A DNA stretch of 64,000 nucleotides, from the NCBI RefSeq assembly GCF_014268815.2, contig NZ_JABWRE020000001.1:1865001-1929000 (forward strand), written 5' to 3'. Origin of the DNA: Pseudomonas urmiensis. Its GTDB lineage: Bacteria > Pseudomonadota > Gammaproteobacteria > Pseudomonadales > Pseudomonadaceae. Shown here piece after piece: positions 50,758 through 59,319 of the stretch. How positions within the stretch are numbered: the first letter of the stretch is position 1; each line of letters starts with the position of its first letter. The position numbers were made by a program, and so were the translations under genes. The notes beneath the pieces are model-generated. The model worked only from the letters and a program-made list of their open reading frames with translations, was not told where the DNA came from and ran no database searches.

Positions 50758-52191
50758 ATGACCTCCCCTAAGCCGCCTTTTGCTCCCTTGGAAGAGCAGT
50801 CTGCCTTGCCTCTGTATCGTCAACTGTACGACCGCGTACTGGCCGCCGTTGCCGCAGGCACGTTGTCCCCCGGTGACCGCTTGCCGTCGGCGCGCGCCAT
50901 GGCCAAGGAGCTGGGGGTGGCCCGTGGCACCGTCGAATTGGCCTATTCGCTGCTGGCCAGCGAGGGTTACCTCCTGGCGCTCGGGCAGAAAGGCACCGTA
51001 ATCAATCCTGAACTGCAGAAGCCCGTGTCGGAGGCCACCGCATTACCAGTCAGCAGCCAAGTGATCGAAGACGCACCTGATTCGCTCTGGCGTCCACCGC
51101 AGCTGTTGCCGTTCCAGATGGGGGTACCGGCGCTGGATGCATTTCCGCGCAAGATATGGGCGCGTCTCGGTGCTCGGTATCTCCGTGGGATGCGTCTTGG
51201 AGATCTGGACTATCCGGCACCCCACGGCCTGGCAGCGTTGCGCAGCGCCATTGCTTCGTATCTGCAGGTGTCCCGAGGTATCGATTGCGGTGCCCATCAG
51301 GTGTTTATCACCAGCGGTTGGCGCAATAGCCTGTCCTTAGTCGCACATACCCTGTTGCAGCCAGGCGAGTGCGCCTGGGTGGAAGACCCGGGCTATCCCA
51401 CTACGCGCCAGGTGCTTCGCCAGTTCGGCCTGGACCTGGAAGCGGTGCCGGTTGATGCCGAAGGCATGAACGTAGAACACCCCATCGCGGGTTCTCGGAC
51501 TGCTCAGGTCGTCATGGTGACACCAGGGCATCAGAGCCCGCTGTCGATGGCACTGTCGCTGCCACGCCGGCAACTGCTACTCGATTGGGCTGCCCGCACC
51601 GGTGGCTGGATTGTCGAGGACGATTACGACGGCGAGTACCGCTACGTCAGCCGTCCACTTCCAGCGCTGGCCAGCTTGGATCGCCATGGGCGCGTGCTGT
51701 ATGCCGGCACCTTCAGCAAGGTGCTGTTTCCCGGTATTCGCCTGGCTTATCTGGTGGTGCCGCAGGCGCAGGTGGCAGCGTTCGAGCGCGTCGGCCGGGC
51801 CTTGTTTGCTGCCGGGTCACCGTCAATTACCCAGGCTTTGGTGGCGGAGTTCGTTGCCGAGGGACACTTCGCTCGGCATATCCAACGCATGCGCCGCCTC
51901 TACAACGAGCGACGGGCATTGACCATCGAAGCACTGGACCGGAGTTTGCCGAAGGGTCTGCAGGTGGAACGCTCGCCAGGCGGCATGCACTTAGTACTGC
52001 GTTTGCCGGAGGACGTAAGCGACACCGCCCTGGCCGAGCAGGTGCTGGCCAGGGGTATGTCGGTACAAGCGTTGTCGCGCTGGGCTGCGTCATCGCAGCG
52101 TCAGTCAGGTCTGCTCCTGAGTTTTACCAACTGCGCCACGACGGCTCCAGGCGAGCAGCTTGGCGCGTTGATCAGCAAGTTACTCAGTTGA
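50755..52191 (+). CDS. MocR-type regulator (GntR domain fused to aminotransferase domain)
   Basis: 478 residues. An N-terminal GntR winged helix (LPLYRQLYDRVLAAVAAGTLSPGDRLPSARAMAKELGVARGTVELAY) is joined to a fold-type-I aminotransferase domain with the PLP Lys322 in AGTFSKVLFPG and Asp in VEDDYDGEY. Such proteins sense pyridoxal phosphate or an amine and bind directly repeated sites. The gene is divergent from GNAT-azoR and convergent with the AhpD-like gene, overlapping its stop by eight bases. The same 13-base motif lies at both promoters, so it probably controls itself and that gene. Confidence 0.9.
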   Translation: MMTSPKPPFAPLEEQSALPLYRQLYDRVLAAVAAGTLSPGDRLPSARAMAKELGVARGTVELAYSLLASEGYLLALGQKGTVINPELQKPVSEATALPVSSQVIEDAPDSLWRPPQLLPFQMGVPALDAFPRKIWARLGARYLRGMRLGDLDYPAPHGLAALRSAIASYLQVSRGIDCGAHQVFITSGWRNSLSLVAHTLLQPGECAWVEDPGYPTTRQVLRQFGLDLEAVPVDAEGMNVEHPIAGSRTAQVVMVTPGHQSPLSMALSLPRRQLLLDWAARTGGWIVEDDYDGEYRYVSRPLPALASLDRHGRVLYAGTFSKVLFPGIRLAYLVVPQAQVAAFERVGRALFAAGSPSITQALVAEFVAEGHFARHIQRMRRLYNERRALTIEALDRSLPKGLQVERSPGGMHLVLRLPEDVSDTALAEQVLARGMSVQALSRWAASSQRQSGLLLSFTNCATTAPGEQLGALISKLLS

Positions 52192-52663
52192 GGTTGGCCT
52201 TGTTCAGGCCGAACAGCTCATCGGACGAGCCGGGGATCGCCTGGAAGGCCACATTGAGGCGATTCCAGCCATTGATGGCGACGATTAGGAACGACAAATC
52301 CGACAGCTCCTGCTCGGAAAACTGCTCAAGCGCACTCGCATACAGGCTGTTGGAGATACCATGAGGCGGCAGTTGGGTTAGGGCTTCAGTCCACTCCAGC
52401 GCCGCCCGCTCTACTGGCGAAAACAGCCCTGACTCACGCCATACGGCCACGTGGTGAAGACGCAGCTCGCGCTCGCCATGGATCATGGCCTCTTTCACAT
52501 GCATATCCACGCAGAACGCACAGCCGTTGAGCTGCGAAGCGCGCAACATGATCAGGTGGGCAAGATCGGCCAGTGGCGGTTTCTTGCTCAGTTGTAGGGT
52601 GAGTTCCACCAGTTTGTTGGACGCTTGGGGAGACAGCTTGAAGTAATCAAGGCGGTTGTTCAT
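52184..52663 (-). CDS. AhpD-like carboxymuconolactone decarboxylase family protein (2)
   Basis: 159 residues when started at MNNRLDYFKL. Active site LNGCAFCVDMHVKEA gives Cys48-x-x-Cys51-x3-His55, the same numbering as the protein at 48914. Its last bases overlap the mocR end on the other strand by eight. Upstream at 52750-52783 are two direct repeats of the motif seen at the mocR promoter. An in-frame extension to 52852 would run through these sites and is rejected. Confidence 0.85.
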   Translation of the reverse strand: MNNRLDYFKLSPQASNKLVELTLQLSKKPPLADLAHLIMLRASQLNGCAFCVDMHVKEAMIHGERELRLHHVAVWRESGLFSPVERAALEWTEALTQLPPHGISNSLYASALEQFSEQELSDLSFLIVAINGWNRLNVAFQAIPGSSDELFGLNKANLN

Positions 52664-52749
52664 GGGTAGTTGCTCGCAGTGGGTGGAGTTTGTTGGAGCC
52701 CACTGTAGCAACGCTTGGAATAGCCCCACAGGGCCAAGATGGTAGCTTC

Positions 52750-52783
52750 GAACTAGGCCATGTCTGTATCGAAGTACGCCATG
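52750..52783 (+). promoter_or_regulatory. direct repeats GAACTAGGCCATG / GAAGTACGCCATG (putative MocR operator)
   Basis: Two 13-base copies at 52750-52762 and 52771-52783, 11 of 13 identical, exactly 21 bases apart (two helical turns). They lie about 90-120 bases upstream of the AhpD-like start. Confidence 0.55.
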
Positions 52784-52846
52784 AACACCCATCGAGCGGT
52801 ATGGTCGAAGGGGCGCTATAGGCCGTTCATTGCCCTCCGCGAATGG

Positions 52847-52893
52847 CCGCAATGGGTCGATAGCGGTCTGTCGCGAACGGCAGCTATCGATCC
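52847..52893. repeat. dispersed repeat TCGACCCATWGCGG (copy D, inverted)
   Basis: Reverse-complement core at 52847-52860, identical over 14 bases to copy C. Hairpin GGGTCGATAGC (52854-52864) / GCTATCGATCC (52883-52893), 10 of 11 paired. Confidence 0.6.
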
Positions 52894-52985
52894 AAAGGGA
52901 AGCGGAAATGGATTGGGTGCTCGCGTAATCCTGAAATAGGGTGGACTATTCACACTCAAAATGGCGCACGAGCAGTGAGCAATTC

Positions 52986-53810
52986 ATGGAGCGCAAAGCA
53001 ATCTCGTCAGCCACCACTGATTGGGTCATACGAAGCACAACACCTGGCAGTGTAGAGCGCATCGAAGCATGGTTTGGCGGCCATGGCTACGACCCGCATC
53101 GGCACGATACCTATTCGATAGGCCGTACCCTTGCCGGCGTTCAGAGCTTTCATTACAAGGGCGCGCTGTGCCACGGCATGCCAGGCAACACGCTTGTGCT
53201 GCATCCCGACGAAGTGCATGACGGCATGGCTGGCACGGATGTGGGTTTTCGCTACCGGATGGCCTACATCGACCCGTCGCTGATACAGAACGTTCTCGGG
53301 GGAGAAGCGCTGCCTTTCATTGCTGGCGGAGTATCCTGCGACCCGCGCTTGTACCACGCCAGCGAGGCTTTCGTGCAGGCACTGGATCATCCTCTGGAAA
53401 CACTAGAGGAACAGGACGCCGTTTATGACTTGGCAATGGCGCTTCGTGCAGTCGGCGGCAAGCCGCGTGGCCGCAAACGTCTGGATTACCGCTCTGCCGA
53501 GCGCGCCAGGGCGTTCATCATGGAGCATCTTCACGTGGGCATCACGCTGGAGATGCTGGAACAGGCGAGTGGGCGTGAGCAATGGAGCTTGTCGCGAGAC
53601 TTTCGGGCCCTCTATGGCACCAGCCCATACCGTTTTGTCACGCTAAGGCGCTTGGACTGTTTCCGCAGACTGATTCTGGATGGCTTCACACTGGTCGATG
53701 CCGCCCTCGCCGCGGGCTTTCACGATCAGAGCCACATGACCCGGCACTTCACGCGCACCTACGGCGTGCCGCCTCTGCGTTGGCTGGAACGCTTACGCAC
53801 TGTTCGCTAA
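52986..53810 (+). CDS. AraC family transcriptional regulator with cupin-type sensor domain
   Basis: 274 residues. The N-terminal half is the AraC ligand domain (HGYDPHRHDTYSIGRTLAGVQSF, LHPDEVHDG). The C-terminal half has the two helix-turn-helices (MEHLHVGITLEMLEQASGREQWSLSRDFRALYGTSPYRF and FTLVDAALAAGFHDQSHMTRHFTRTYG). GTGAG precedes the ATG at 52986. The cupin gene 73 bases downstream on the same strand is a probable target or operon partner. Confidence 0.88.
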   Translation: MERKAISSATTDWVIRSTTPGSVERIEAWFGGHGYDPHRHDTYSIGRTLAGVQSFHYKGALCHGMPGNTLVLHPDEVHDGMAGTDVGFRYRMAYIDPSLIQNVLGGEALPFIAGGVSCDPRLYHASEAFVQALDHPLETLEEQDAVYDLAMALRAVGGKPRGRKRLDYRSAERARAFIMEHLHVGITLEMLEQASGREQWSLSRDFRALYGTSPYRFVTLRRLDCFRRLILDGFTLVDAALAAGFHDQSHMTRHFTRTYGVPPLRWLERLRTVR

Positions 53811-53883
53811 GTTGCAGGATCGTACAAGAACAGCGCGCTTCCCGTTCGATACGCTGGTCACTCCAATTTAGAGAGGATCAGCT

Positions 53884-54270
53884 ATGTCCAGCATGCATCA
53901 GCAATTGACAGCACAGCCTGTGAACCTGACTCAAAAAGCGTCTTTGATCGAGCAGCAATGGAGTCCAAGGGTCGTCGCGGAAATGAACGACTACCAATTC
54001 AAGGTGGTACGCATCGAAGGTGAATTTATCTGGCATTCACACCCGGAAACCGATGAAGCTTTTCTTGTGCTCGAAGGCCTCTTGCGCATCGATCTCCCCG
54101 AGGGCTGCGTTCATGTGAAACCAGGCGAATTGTATGTCGTACCACGTGGTGTTGAGCACAGAACGGCGGCACAGACGGAAACAAAACTGATGATGATCGA
54201 GCCGCGAGGCGTGTTGAATACCGGTCACGAAGGCGGGAAGCGAACAGCGCTGAATGACGTCTGGATCTGA
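53884..54270 (+). CDS. small cupin domain protein
   Basis: 128 residues, a single beta-barrel cupin. Motif 1 (IWHSHPETDEAFLVLEGLLRI) has two His and a Glu for metal binding; motif 2 is PGELYVVPRGVEHRTAA. The role is undefined. Small cupins of this type bind carboxylates or act as isomerases/dioxygenases. AGAGGATC precedes the ATG. It follows the AraC gene, perhaps in the same transcript. Confidence 0.85.
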   Translation: MSSMHQQLTAQPVNLTQKASLIEQQWSPRVVAEMNDYQFKVVRIEGEFIWHSHPETDEAFLVLEGLLRIDLPEGCVHVKPGELYVVPRGVEHRTAAQTETKLMMIEPRGVLNTGHEGGKRTALNDVWI

Positions 54271-54539
54271 GTCGACATCGACAGCAGTGGCTAGCCTCAT
54301 CAGGGCGTGAGGCGGACACCTATTCGAGACGGGCCGTGTCATGCCCATATCGATGAGCTGGTCAAGACTGGCACCGCCTCGAATCGAGGTAAGCCGCGGC
54401 ACTCAAACACCCAGAATCGATAAGCCGTCAGGGCGCTCTACTGGTCCACGTCGGATTTACCTAGCGCTGTCAGTATCTGCCCCAGCGCTTGCAACGGTAG
54501 CCGGCAAAGTGCCTGCGCAACGCCCGAGCGGTCAGCGCG

Positions 54540-55022
54540 CTACCGCTGTTTGCGTTGCACGCGTCTGATGAACAGCCCAGCGACGAGCCCCAGCAGTGCC
54601 GCGCCGATGATGAGTGGTGCCTTGCTTTTAGGGTTTGGCCAACCGCCCATGACACTTGGATCTTGCTCTTCGCGGTGCGTCAGCGCGGTTTCCGGCTCAC
54701 GCTGCGGCTGGCCGTGCGTAGTCTGACTCGCCAGCGTGGCACGGGCCTCGATCCTTGAAAGATCAAGGCGCGTTCCATCTATCAGGGTCAGCTTCAGGTC
54801 GTCGAGGGTCCCGGCTATCCGATCAGGAAAAACCGGGTCTCCCTGGGCATCCAGGCTGTCGTAGATGAACTGCCTACCTTCGAGCCAGCCCACAGCGGTC
54901 AGCAGCTCGGGCCCCAGGTAGTACTTGCCGTCTAGGAAGAACCCCGGAAACTGATGGGTGCGCTCGATGTTATCGACGCAGTAGCGCTCCCCTGGTTTCA
55001 TACCGGTCGCTTTATCGAGCAT
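54540..55022 (-). CDS. hypothetical protein with C-terminal membrane anchor
   Basis: 160 residues. The soluble N-terminal region is small and polar with a repeated 'F-pGFFLDGKYYLGPELL' like hairpin and Asp-rich strands (LIDGTRLDLSRIEA). The C-terminus is a single membrane segment (LIIGAALLGLVAGLFI) followed by a basic tail (RRVQRKQR). That layout suggests tail anchoring in the inner membrane with a cytosolic N-terminus. I do not recognise the family. GAGGGG lies six bases before the ATG at 55022. Next gene (PLDc_N) is 34 bases upstream on the same strand. Confidence 0.6.
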   Translation of the reverse strand: MLDKATGMKPGERYCVDNIERTHQFPGFFLDGKYYLGPELLTAVGWLEGRQFIYDSLDAQGDPVFPDRIAGTLDDLKLTLIDGTRLDLSRIEARATLASQTTHGQPQREPETALTHREEQDPSVMGGWPNPKSKAPLIIGAALLGLVAGLFIRRVQRKQR

Positions 55023-55056
55023 GGTGCACCCCTCTTCAGTAGGCGGCAGACATTGT

Positions 55057-55290
55057 TCAGCCCTTGCTGTGTTCATCCGAAGTCGGTCCGGTGCCGCGTT
55101 TGATCCCGCGTGGACCGGCGACACCCCAGATACCCAGGCCAACCAGGGGCAGCGCGAGAATCACCAAGGCCCAGAGCGCTTTGGTCGCATCGGATTTGTC
55201 GCTTCTGAACACACTGACGATGGCCCACAGGTCAACGAGCAAGACAATTGCCGCGACGGCAATCCAGTAGTACATGGCAAGATCTTTCAT
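55057..55290 (-). CDS. small PLDc_N-type membrane protein
   Basis: 77 residues with two transmembrane helices (YYWIAVAAIVLLVDLWAIVSVF and ALWALVILALPLVGLGIWGVAG) and a short basic/acidic tail. This is the pattern of the phospholipase-D-nuclease N-terminal family of small membrane proteins. AGGAG precedes the ATG at 55290. No catalytic domain is attached, so the name reflects only membership. Probably co-transcribed with the next gene. Confidence 0.75.
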   Translation of the reverse strand: MKDLAMYYWIAVAAIVLLVDLWAIVSVFRSDKSDATKALWALVILALPLVGLGIWGVAGPRGIKRGTGPTSDEHSKG

Positions 55291-55500
55291 CAGCTGATCT
55301 CCTATGAGCTTGGCGTTACTGGGACTGCTTGCGGCCTGAAGCTGCGTGCAGCGGGCTGAGCGCGGAACCTGTGCCTTCGCCAGACGCCTGGTAACTCGCG
55401 CCCCCTGAACGGAAGGCCAGTGCAAACCGGCGAAAGTTCACACGAGGTTCCAAACGCCCGTCTCAGTCGCACAGGGGGCGAGTCAATCTGGGCTTAGCGC

Positions 55501-57699
55501 CTAGAGCACCTTGTCGAGGGTGATCGGAAACGCTCTTACCCGTATGCCGGTGGCATGGAAGACAGCATTGGCTATCGCCGCCGCCACGCCCACGATGCCA
55601 ATTTCGCCCACCCCTTTGGAGCCCAGTTCATTGACGATGTCGTCCTGCTCTTCAACGAATATCACCTCGATCTCACCGCTGTCGGCATTCACCGGAATGT
55701 GGTACTCCGCCAGGTTGTGATTGAGAATGCGGCCCAGCCGATGATCGGTTAAGGTTTCTTCGTGCAAGGCCATGCCCAGCCCCCACACCACGCCGCCAAG
55801 GATCTGGCTACGTGCGGTCTTTGGATTGACTACACGTCCTGCCGCGATAGCGCTGACCACCCGGGTGACTTTGATCGAACCAAGCTCTTCATCAACCTGA
55901 ACTTCGACGAATACCGCTGAATGTGTGGCAGTGGCGAACGGCTTGCGCTTGGCGCCCGGCTCGGCATCGACCTGTACTTCGAAAACACCATTGGGGGCGC
56001 TGGCGACGATGTCCGCCAGGGCAAAGCGATGATTGCCTGCGTGTAGGTAGCCGTCTGCGAACACGACCTGTTCCAGGGCTGTGCTGGCAACTGCGGGATA
56101 GGTCCTGCGCGCGTGTTCCAGCACTTTGCTCCGTAGCTCAAGGCAAGCTTGGCGCACTGCCGAACCGACCGACGACACGGTGAAAGAACCACCCTGAAGC
56201 GGCGCTGGAGGCAGCGAAGAGTCACCTAGTACGAACGTGACGTCCTGTAGTCGGGCGCCGGCTGCGTCGGCTGCGATCTGGGTCATGACGGTGTAGGTGC
56301 CAGTACCGATGTCGGTGGTGGCGCTACTGACGGTCAGGTGCCCCTGGGCATCGATGCGCGCCTTGGCGCTGGCTTTCATCTGCATCGCTTCCCAGACGCC
56401 GCCGGCCATGCCCCAGCCGACCAACTGCGTGCCTTTGCGCATGCTCCTCGGTGCGGCGCTGCGTCGGTCCCAGCCGAAACGCTCGGCGCCTTGGGTATAG
56501 CACGCCAGCAGTTGCTTGCTGGAGTAGGGTTTGCCTTCGTTGCCATTGCTGGCGGCAAAATTGCGTCGGCGTAGCTCGACCGGGTCGATCCGGGCGGCCC
56601 AGGCGAGTTCATCCAGGGCGCACTCCAGGGCGATCATCCCGGAAGCGGCGCCGGGTGCGCGCATGTCCAGCGGGGTGTACACATCGAGCGGAGCCAGGCG
56701 ATAGCTCAGGGCAACGTTGTCACACTGATAGAGCATGCCGCTCCACTCGACCAGATGCTCGGTAAAGTCCTCGAAGCGTGATGTTTGGCCAAGTGCATCG
56801 TGGGCGATTGCCAACAGCCGGCCGTCCGCGTCTGCACCTAGGCGCAAACGCTGCTCGGTGCGGGGCCGGTAGCCGAAGCTGAACATCTGCTGGCGGGTCA
56901 GGGTGACGCGCACCGAACGCTGCAAGTGCAACGCCGCCATTACTGCCAATGGCAGCTGGTACTGCGGGCGCAAGCCTGAGCCGAACGCGCCGCCGACGAA
57001 GGCTGCCAGAACCCTGATGTGCTCCTTGGGCAGACCGAAGACCTTGTGCAGGTAGTCCTGGCAATTCTGCGTACCTTGGGTCTTGTCGTGAATGTGCAAG
57101 GTGCCGTCGGGGTTGTAGAACACCGTCGATGCATGCGGCTCCATCGGGTTGTGATGCTCGTTGGCCGTCAGGTAGGTGGCATCGATCTGCACTGGCGCGC
57201 TGGCGAACTGCCCGGCAAAGTCGCCACGCGGTTCAGGTGTTTCGGCGGGTGCCTGATGGGCTTGGTTGCGTACATTGAGCAAATCCGTCTCGTGGGCCTG
57301 TTCGACGTAGTGGATGTCGATCAACGACCCCGCGTACCTTGCCAGCTCGAGGCTTTGCGCGACCACCAGTGCCAAGGGGTGCCCGCTGTACAGCACCTGA
57401 TCGTTGAACAAGGGCCGAAATGGCGAACCTTCGGCCGAGTCGGCGTCACTGTAATCGTCGTCGTAACTGGAAATGTGCGGACGATGACTATGGTCGAGCA
57501 CTGCGATCACCCCAGGCACGCGCAGGGCCCGGGAACTGTCGATCCGCAGTACCCGGCCCCGGGCGATGGTACTGGATACCACGCTGCCATGAAGCAGGTC
57601 GGCCTCGGGGTACTCGCCCGCATAGCGCGCCTGCCCGGTTACCTTGGCTACGCCATCCACGCGGTCCAGAGGTGTTCCGACTAGCACTTTGGTGTTCAT
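55501..57699 (-). CDS. paoC: aldehyde oxidoreductase molybdenum-binding subunit (PaoC-like)
   Basis: 732 residues of the xanthine-dehydrogenase large-subunit fold, which binds the molybdenum cytosine dinucleotide cofactor. The Mo-binding stretch GGAFGSGLRPQ, the Gly-rich cofactor loops and the catalytic glutamate in SKGVGEIGIVG near the C-terminus are all present. The complex oxidises aldehydes to carboxylic acids. It overlaps paoB by four bases (ATGA). No paoD (maturation chaperone) follows; the downstream genes are unrelated membrane proteins. Confidence 0.88.
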   Translation of the reverse strand: MNTKVLVGTPLDRVDGVAKVTGQARYAGEYPEADLLHGSVVSSTIARGRVLRIDSSRALRVPGVIAVLDHSHRPHISSYDDDYSDADSAEGSPFRPLFNDQVLYSGHPLALVVAQSLELARYAGSLIDIHYVEQAHETDLLNVRNQAHQAPAETPEPRGDFAGQFASAPVQIDATYLTANEHHNPMEPHASTVFYNPDGTLHIHDKTQGTQNCQDYLHKVFGLPKEHIRVLAAFVGGAFGSGLRPQYQLPLAVMAALHLQRSVRVTLTRQQMFSFGYRPRTEQRLRLGADADGRLLAIAHDALGQTSRFEDFTEHLVEWSGMLYQCDNVALSYRLAPLDVYTPLDMRAPGAASGMIALECALDELAWAARIDPVELRRRNFAASNGNEGKPYSSKQLLACYTQGAERFGWDRRSAAPRSMRKGTQLVGWGMAGGVWEAMQMKASAKARIDAQGHLTVSSATTDIGTGTYTVMTQIAADAAGARLQDVTFVLGDSSLPPAPLQGGSFTVSSVGSAVRQACLELRSKVLEHARRTYPAVASTALEQVVFADGYLHAGNHRFALADIVASAPNGVFEVQVDAEPGAKRKPFATATHSAVFVEVQVDEELGSIKVTRVVSAIAAGRVVNPKTARSQILGGVVWGLGMALHEETLTDHRLGRILNHNLAEYHIPVNADSGEIEVIFVEEQDDIVNELGSKGVGEIGIVGVAAAIANAVFHATGIRVRAFPITLDKVL

Positions 57700-58697
57700 G
57701 GGCGTGCCCCCCGCGCCGCGGCACCGAGCACAGCATCGCCCAGTGCCCGCACAATGGCCCGCTGCGCCAGCGTCACCTTGAAACCGTTGTGGCTCAACGG
57801 CGTTGCACCTTGCAGCATGGTTTGAGCCGCGCGGGTGAACAGCGCTTGTGACGGGGGTTGGCCGATCAGCATCCGTTCAACAGCCGGGTCTCGCCACGGC
57901 TTGTGCGCCACGCCGCCCAGCGCCAAGCGGGCGAGCTGGATTACGTTGTTGTCCAGGCGTACGGCAGCGGCCACCGAAACCAGCGCGAAGGCATAGGACG
58001 CGCGGTCGCGAATTTTCAAATAACGGTAATGGTCGGCGAAGGCCGGGGGCGGTAACTCAATGGCGACCACCAGTTCATCGACTGCCAACTGATTGTCGCG
58101 CTGCGGTGCGTCCTGGGGCAGGCGGTGAAACTCGGCAAAGGCTATCTGGCGTTTACCCGACCGCCCCTCGACATGGACCACAGCCTCTAGCGCTGCCAGC
58201 GCCACACACATGTCCGATGGATGGGTGGCGACGCAGGCATCGCTAGTACCGAGGATGGCGTGGATACGGTTCAGCCCTGTTCGCGCCGGGCATCCGCTGC
58301 CGGGGTCGCGCTTGTTGCAAGGGGTGCCAGTGTCATAGAAGTAGTAACAGCGGGTGCGTTGCAACAGGTTGCCACCGGTACTGGCCATATTGCGCAGCTG
58401 CGGCGACGCCCCCGCCAGGATGGCTTCGGACAACAACGGGTAATGCTGTTCGATTGTCGAATCGGCGGCCAGCTCGGCATTGCTGACCAGCGCGCCTATC
58501 AGCACACCGCCGCTCGAGGTTCTCTCAATGCGGTTCAGCCCCAGATGGGTGATATCAATCAGGTGCTCGGGGCGTACCACGTTCTCCTTCATCAAATCGA
58601 CGAGGTTGGTACCCCCTGCAATGAATCGCGAAGAAGGATCTGCCAGGTTGACGGCTTCGCTGACCGATGCAGGCTTGTGATAGCTGAAAGGCGTCAT
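57696..58697 (-). CDS. paoB: aldehyde oxidoreductase FAD-binding subunit (PaoB-like)
   Basis: 333 residues of the FAD-binding medium subunit. FIAGGTNLVDLMK and STGGNLLQRTR are the flavin-binding motifs. A Cys-rich insertion (RCYYFYDTGTPCNKRDPGSGC) carries three Cys, like the [4Fe-4S] loop of E. coli PaoB. The start at 58697 overlaps paoA by four bases and has AAGGAG upstream. It shuttles electrons from the Fe-S subunit. Confidence 0.87.
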   Translation of the reverse strand: MTPFSYHKPASVSEAVNLADPSSRFIAGGTNLVDLMKENVVRPEHLIDITHLGLNRIERTSSGGVLIGALVSNAELAADSTIEQHYPLLSEAILAGASPQLRNMASTGGNLLQRTRCYYFYDTGTPCNKRDPGSGCPARTGLNRIHAILGTSDACVATHPSDMCVALAALEAVVHVEGRSGKRQIAFAEFHRLPQDAPQRDNQLAVDELVVAIELPPPAFADHYRYLKIRDRASYAFALVSVAAAVRLDNNVIQLARLALGGVAHKPWRDPAVERMLIGQPPSQALFTRAAQTMLQGATPLSHNGFKVTLAQRAIVRALGDAVLGAAARGARP

Positions 58698-59221
58698 GGC
58701 TGCTGGTCTCCTTGCGCTTGTGGCGCAGCGCGCATCAGCGGCAGCGCTTCTTGCACGGCGGCGACGATATTGCTGTAGGCGCCACAACGGCAGAGATTGC
58801 CGCTCATTTGCTCGCGGATGACATCTGGCGTAGCGGCATGGCCTTCACGGGCCAGACCCACCGCGGAGCAAATCTGGCCTGGCGTGCAGTACCCGCATTG
58901 GAAGGCATCATGCGTGATGAAGGCGCGCTGCATGGGATGCAGTTGGTCGCCGCTGGCCAGGCCCTCGATGGTCACCAGGTCGGCCCCATCGCACATGATG
59001 GCCAAGGTCAGGCAGGCATTGATGCGCTTGCCATCGCGCAACACCGTGCAGGCCCCGCACTGGCCATGGTCGCAACCTTTCTTGGTGCCTATCAGGTCCA
59101 GCTGTTCACGCAGCAGGTCGAGCAGGGTGGTCCAGGGATGGACCTGCAGCGATCGGGCTTGAGCGTTTATGGTCAGGTCGATTGGGTGCTGTTGGCCGCC
59201 TTCGGGAAAGATCTCGCTCAT
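58694..59221 (-). CDS. paoA: aldehyde oxidoreductase [2Fe-2S] subunit (PaoA-like)
   Basis: 175 residues with both cluster-binding patterns: the plant-type CDHGQCGAC...C (residues ~54-74) and the second cluster FQCGYC...LCRCGAY. E. coli PaoA carries a long twin-arginine signal; here the N-terminus is just MSEIFPEGGQQHPIDLTINAQ, with no RR motif or hydrophobic stretch. The complex is therefore probably cytoplasmic unless another start exists upstream. Gene order paoA-paoB-paoC with four-base overlaps. Confidence 0.87.
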   Translation of the reverse strand: MSEIFPEGGQQHPIDLTINAQARSLQVHPWTTLLDLLREQLDLIGTKKGCDHGQCGACTVLRDGKRINACLTLAIMCDGADLVTIEGLASGDQLHPMQRAFITHDAFQCGYCTPGQICSAVGLAREGHAATPDVIREQMSGNLCRCGAYSNIVAAVQEALPLMRAAPQAQGDQQP

Positions 59222-59319
59222 GGTAGGTTCTCACGGTCAGGGTTGGCACAGTCGGCTGCGTCTCTGTGGTGCGACCGACCCGACTGTGCAAACGTTCAGC
59301 CTGTGCGCCGAGGCGTGCA

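Larger units (their letters stand above)
52664..52985. other. 322-base divergent region with MocR sites and repeat copy D
   Basis: Separates the AhpD-like gene (-) from the AraC gene (+). No gene. Contains the direct repeats at 52750-52783 and the palindromic repeat copy D. Confidence 0.6.
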
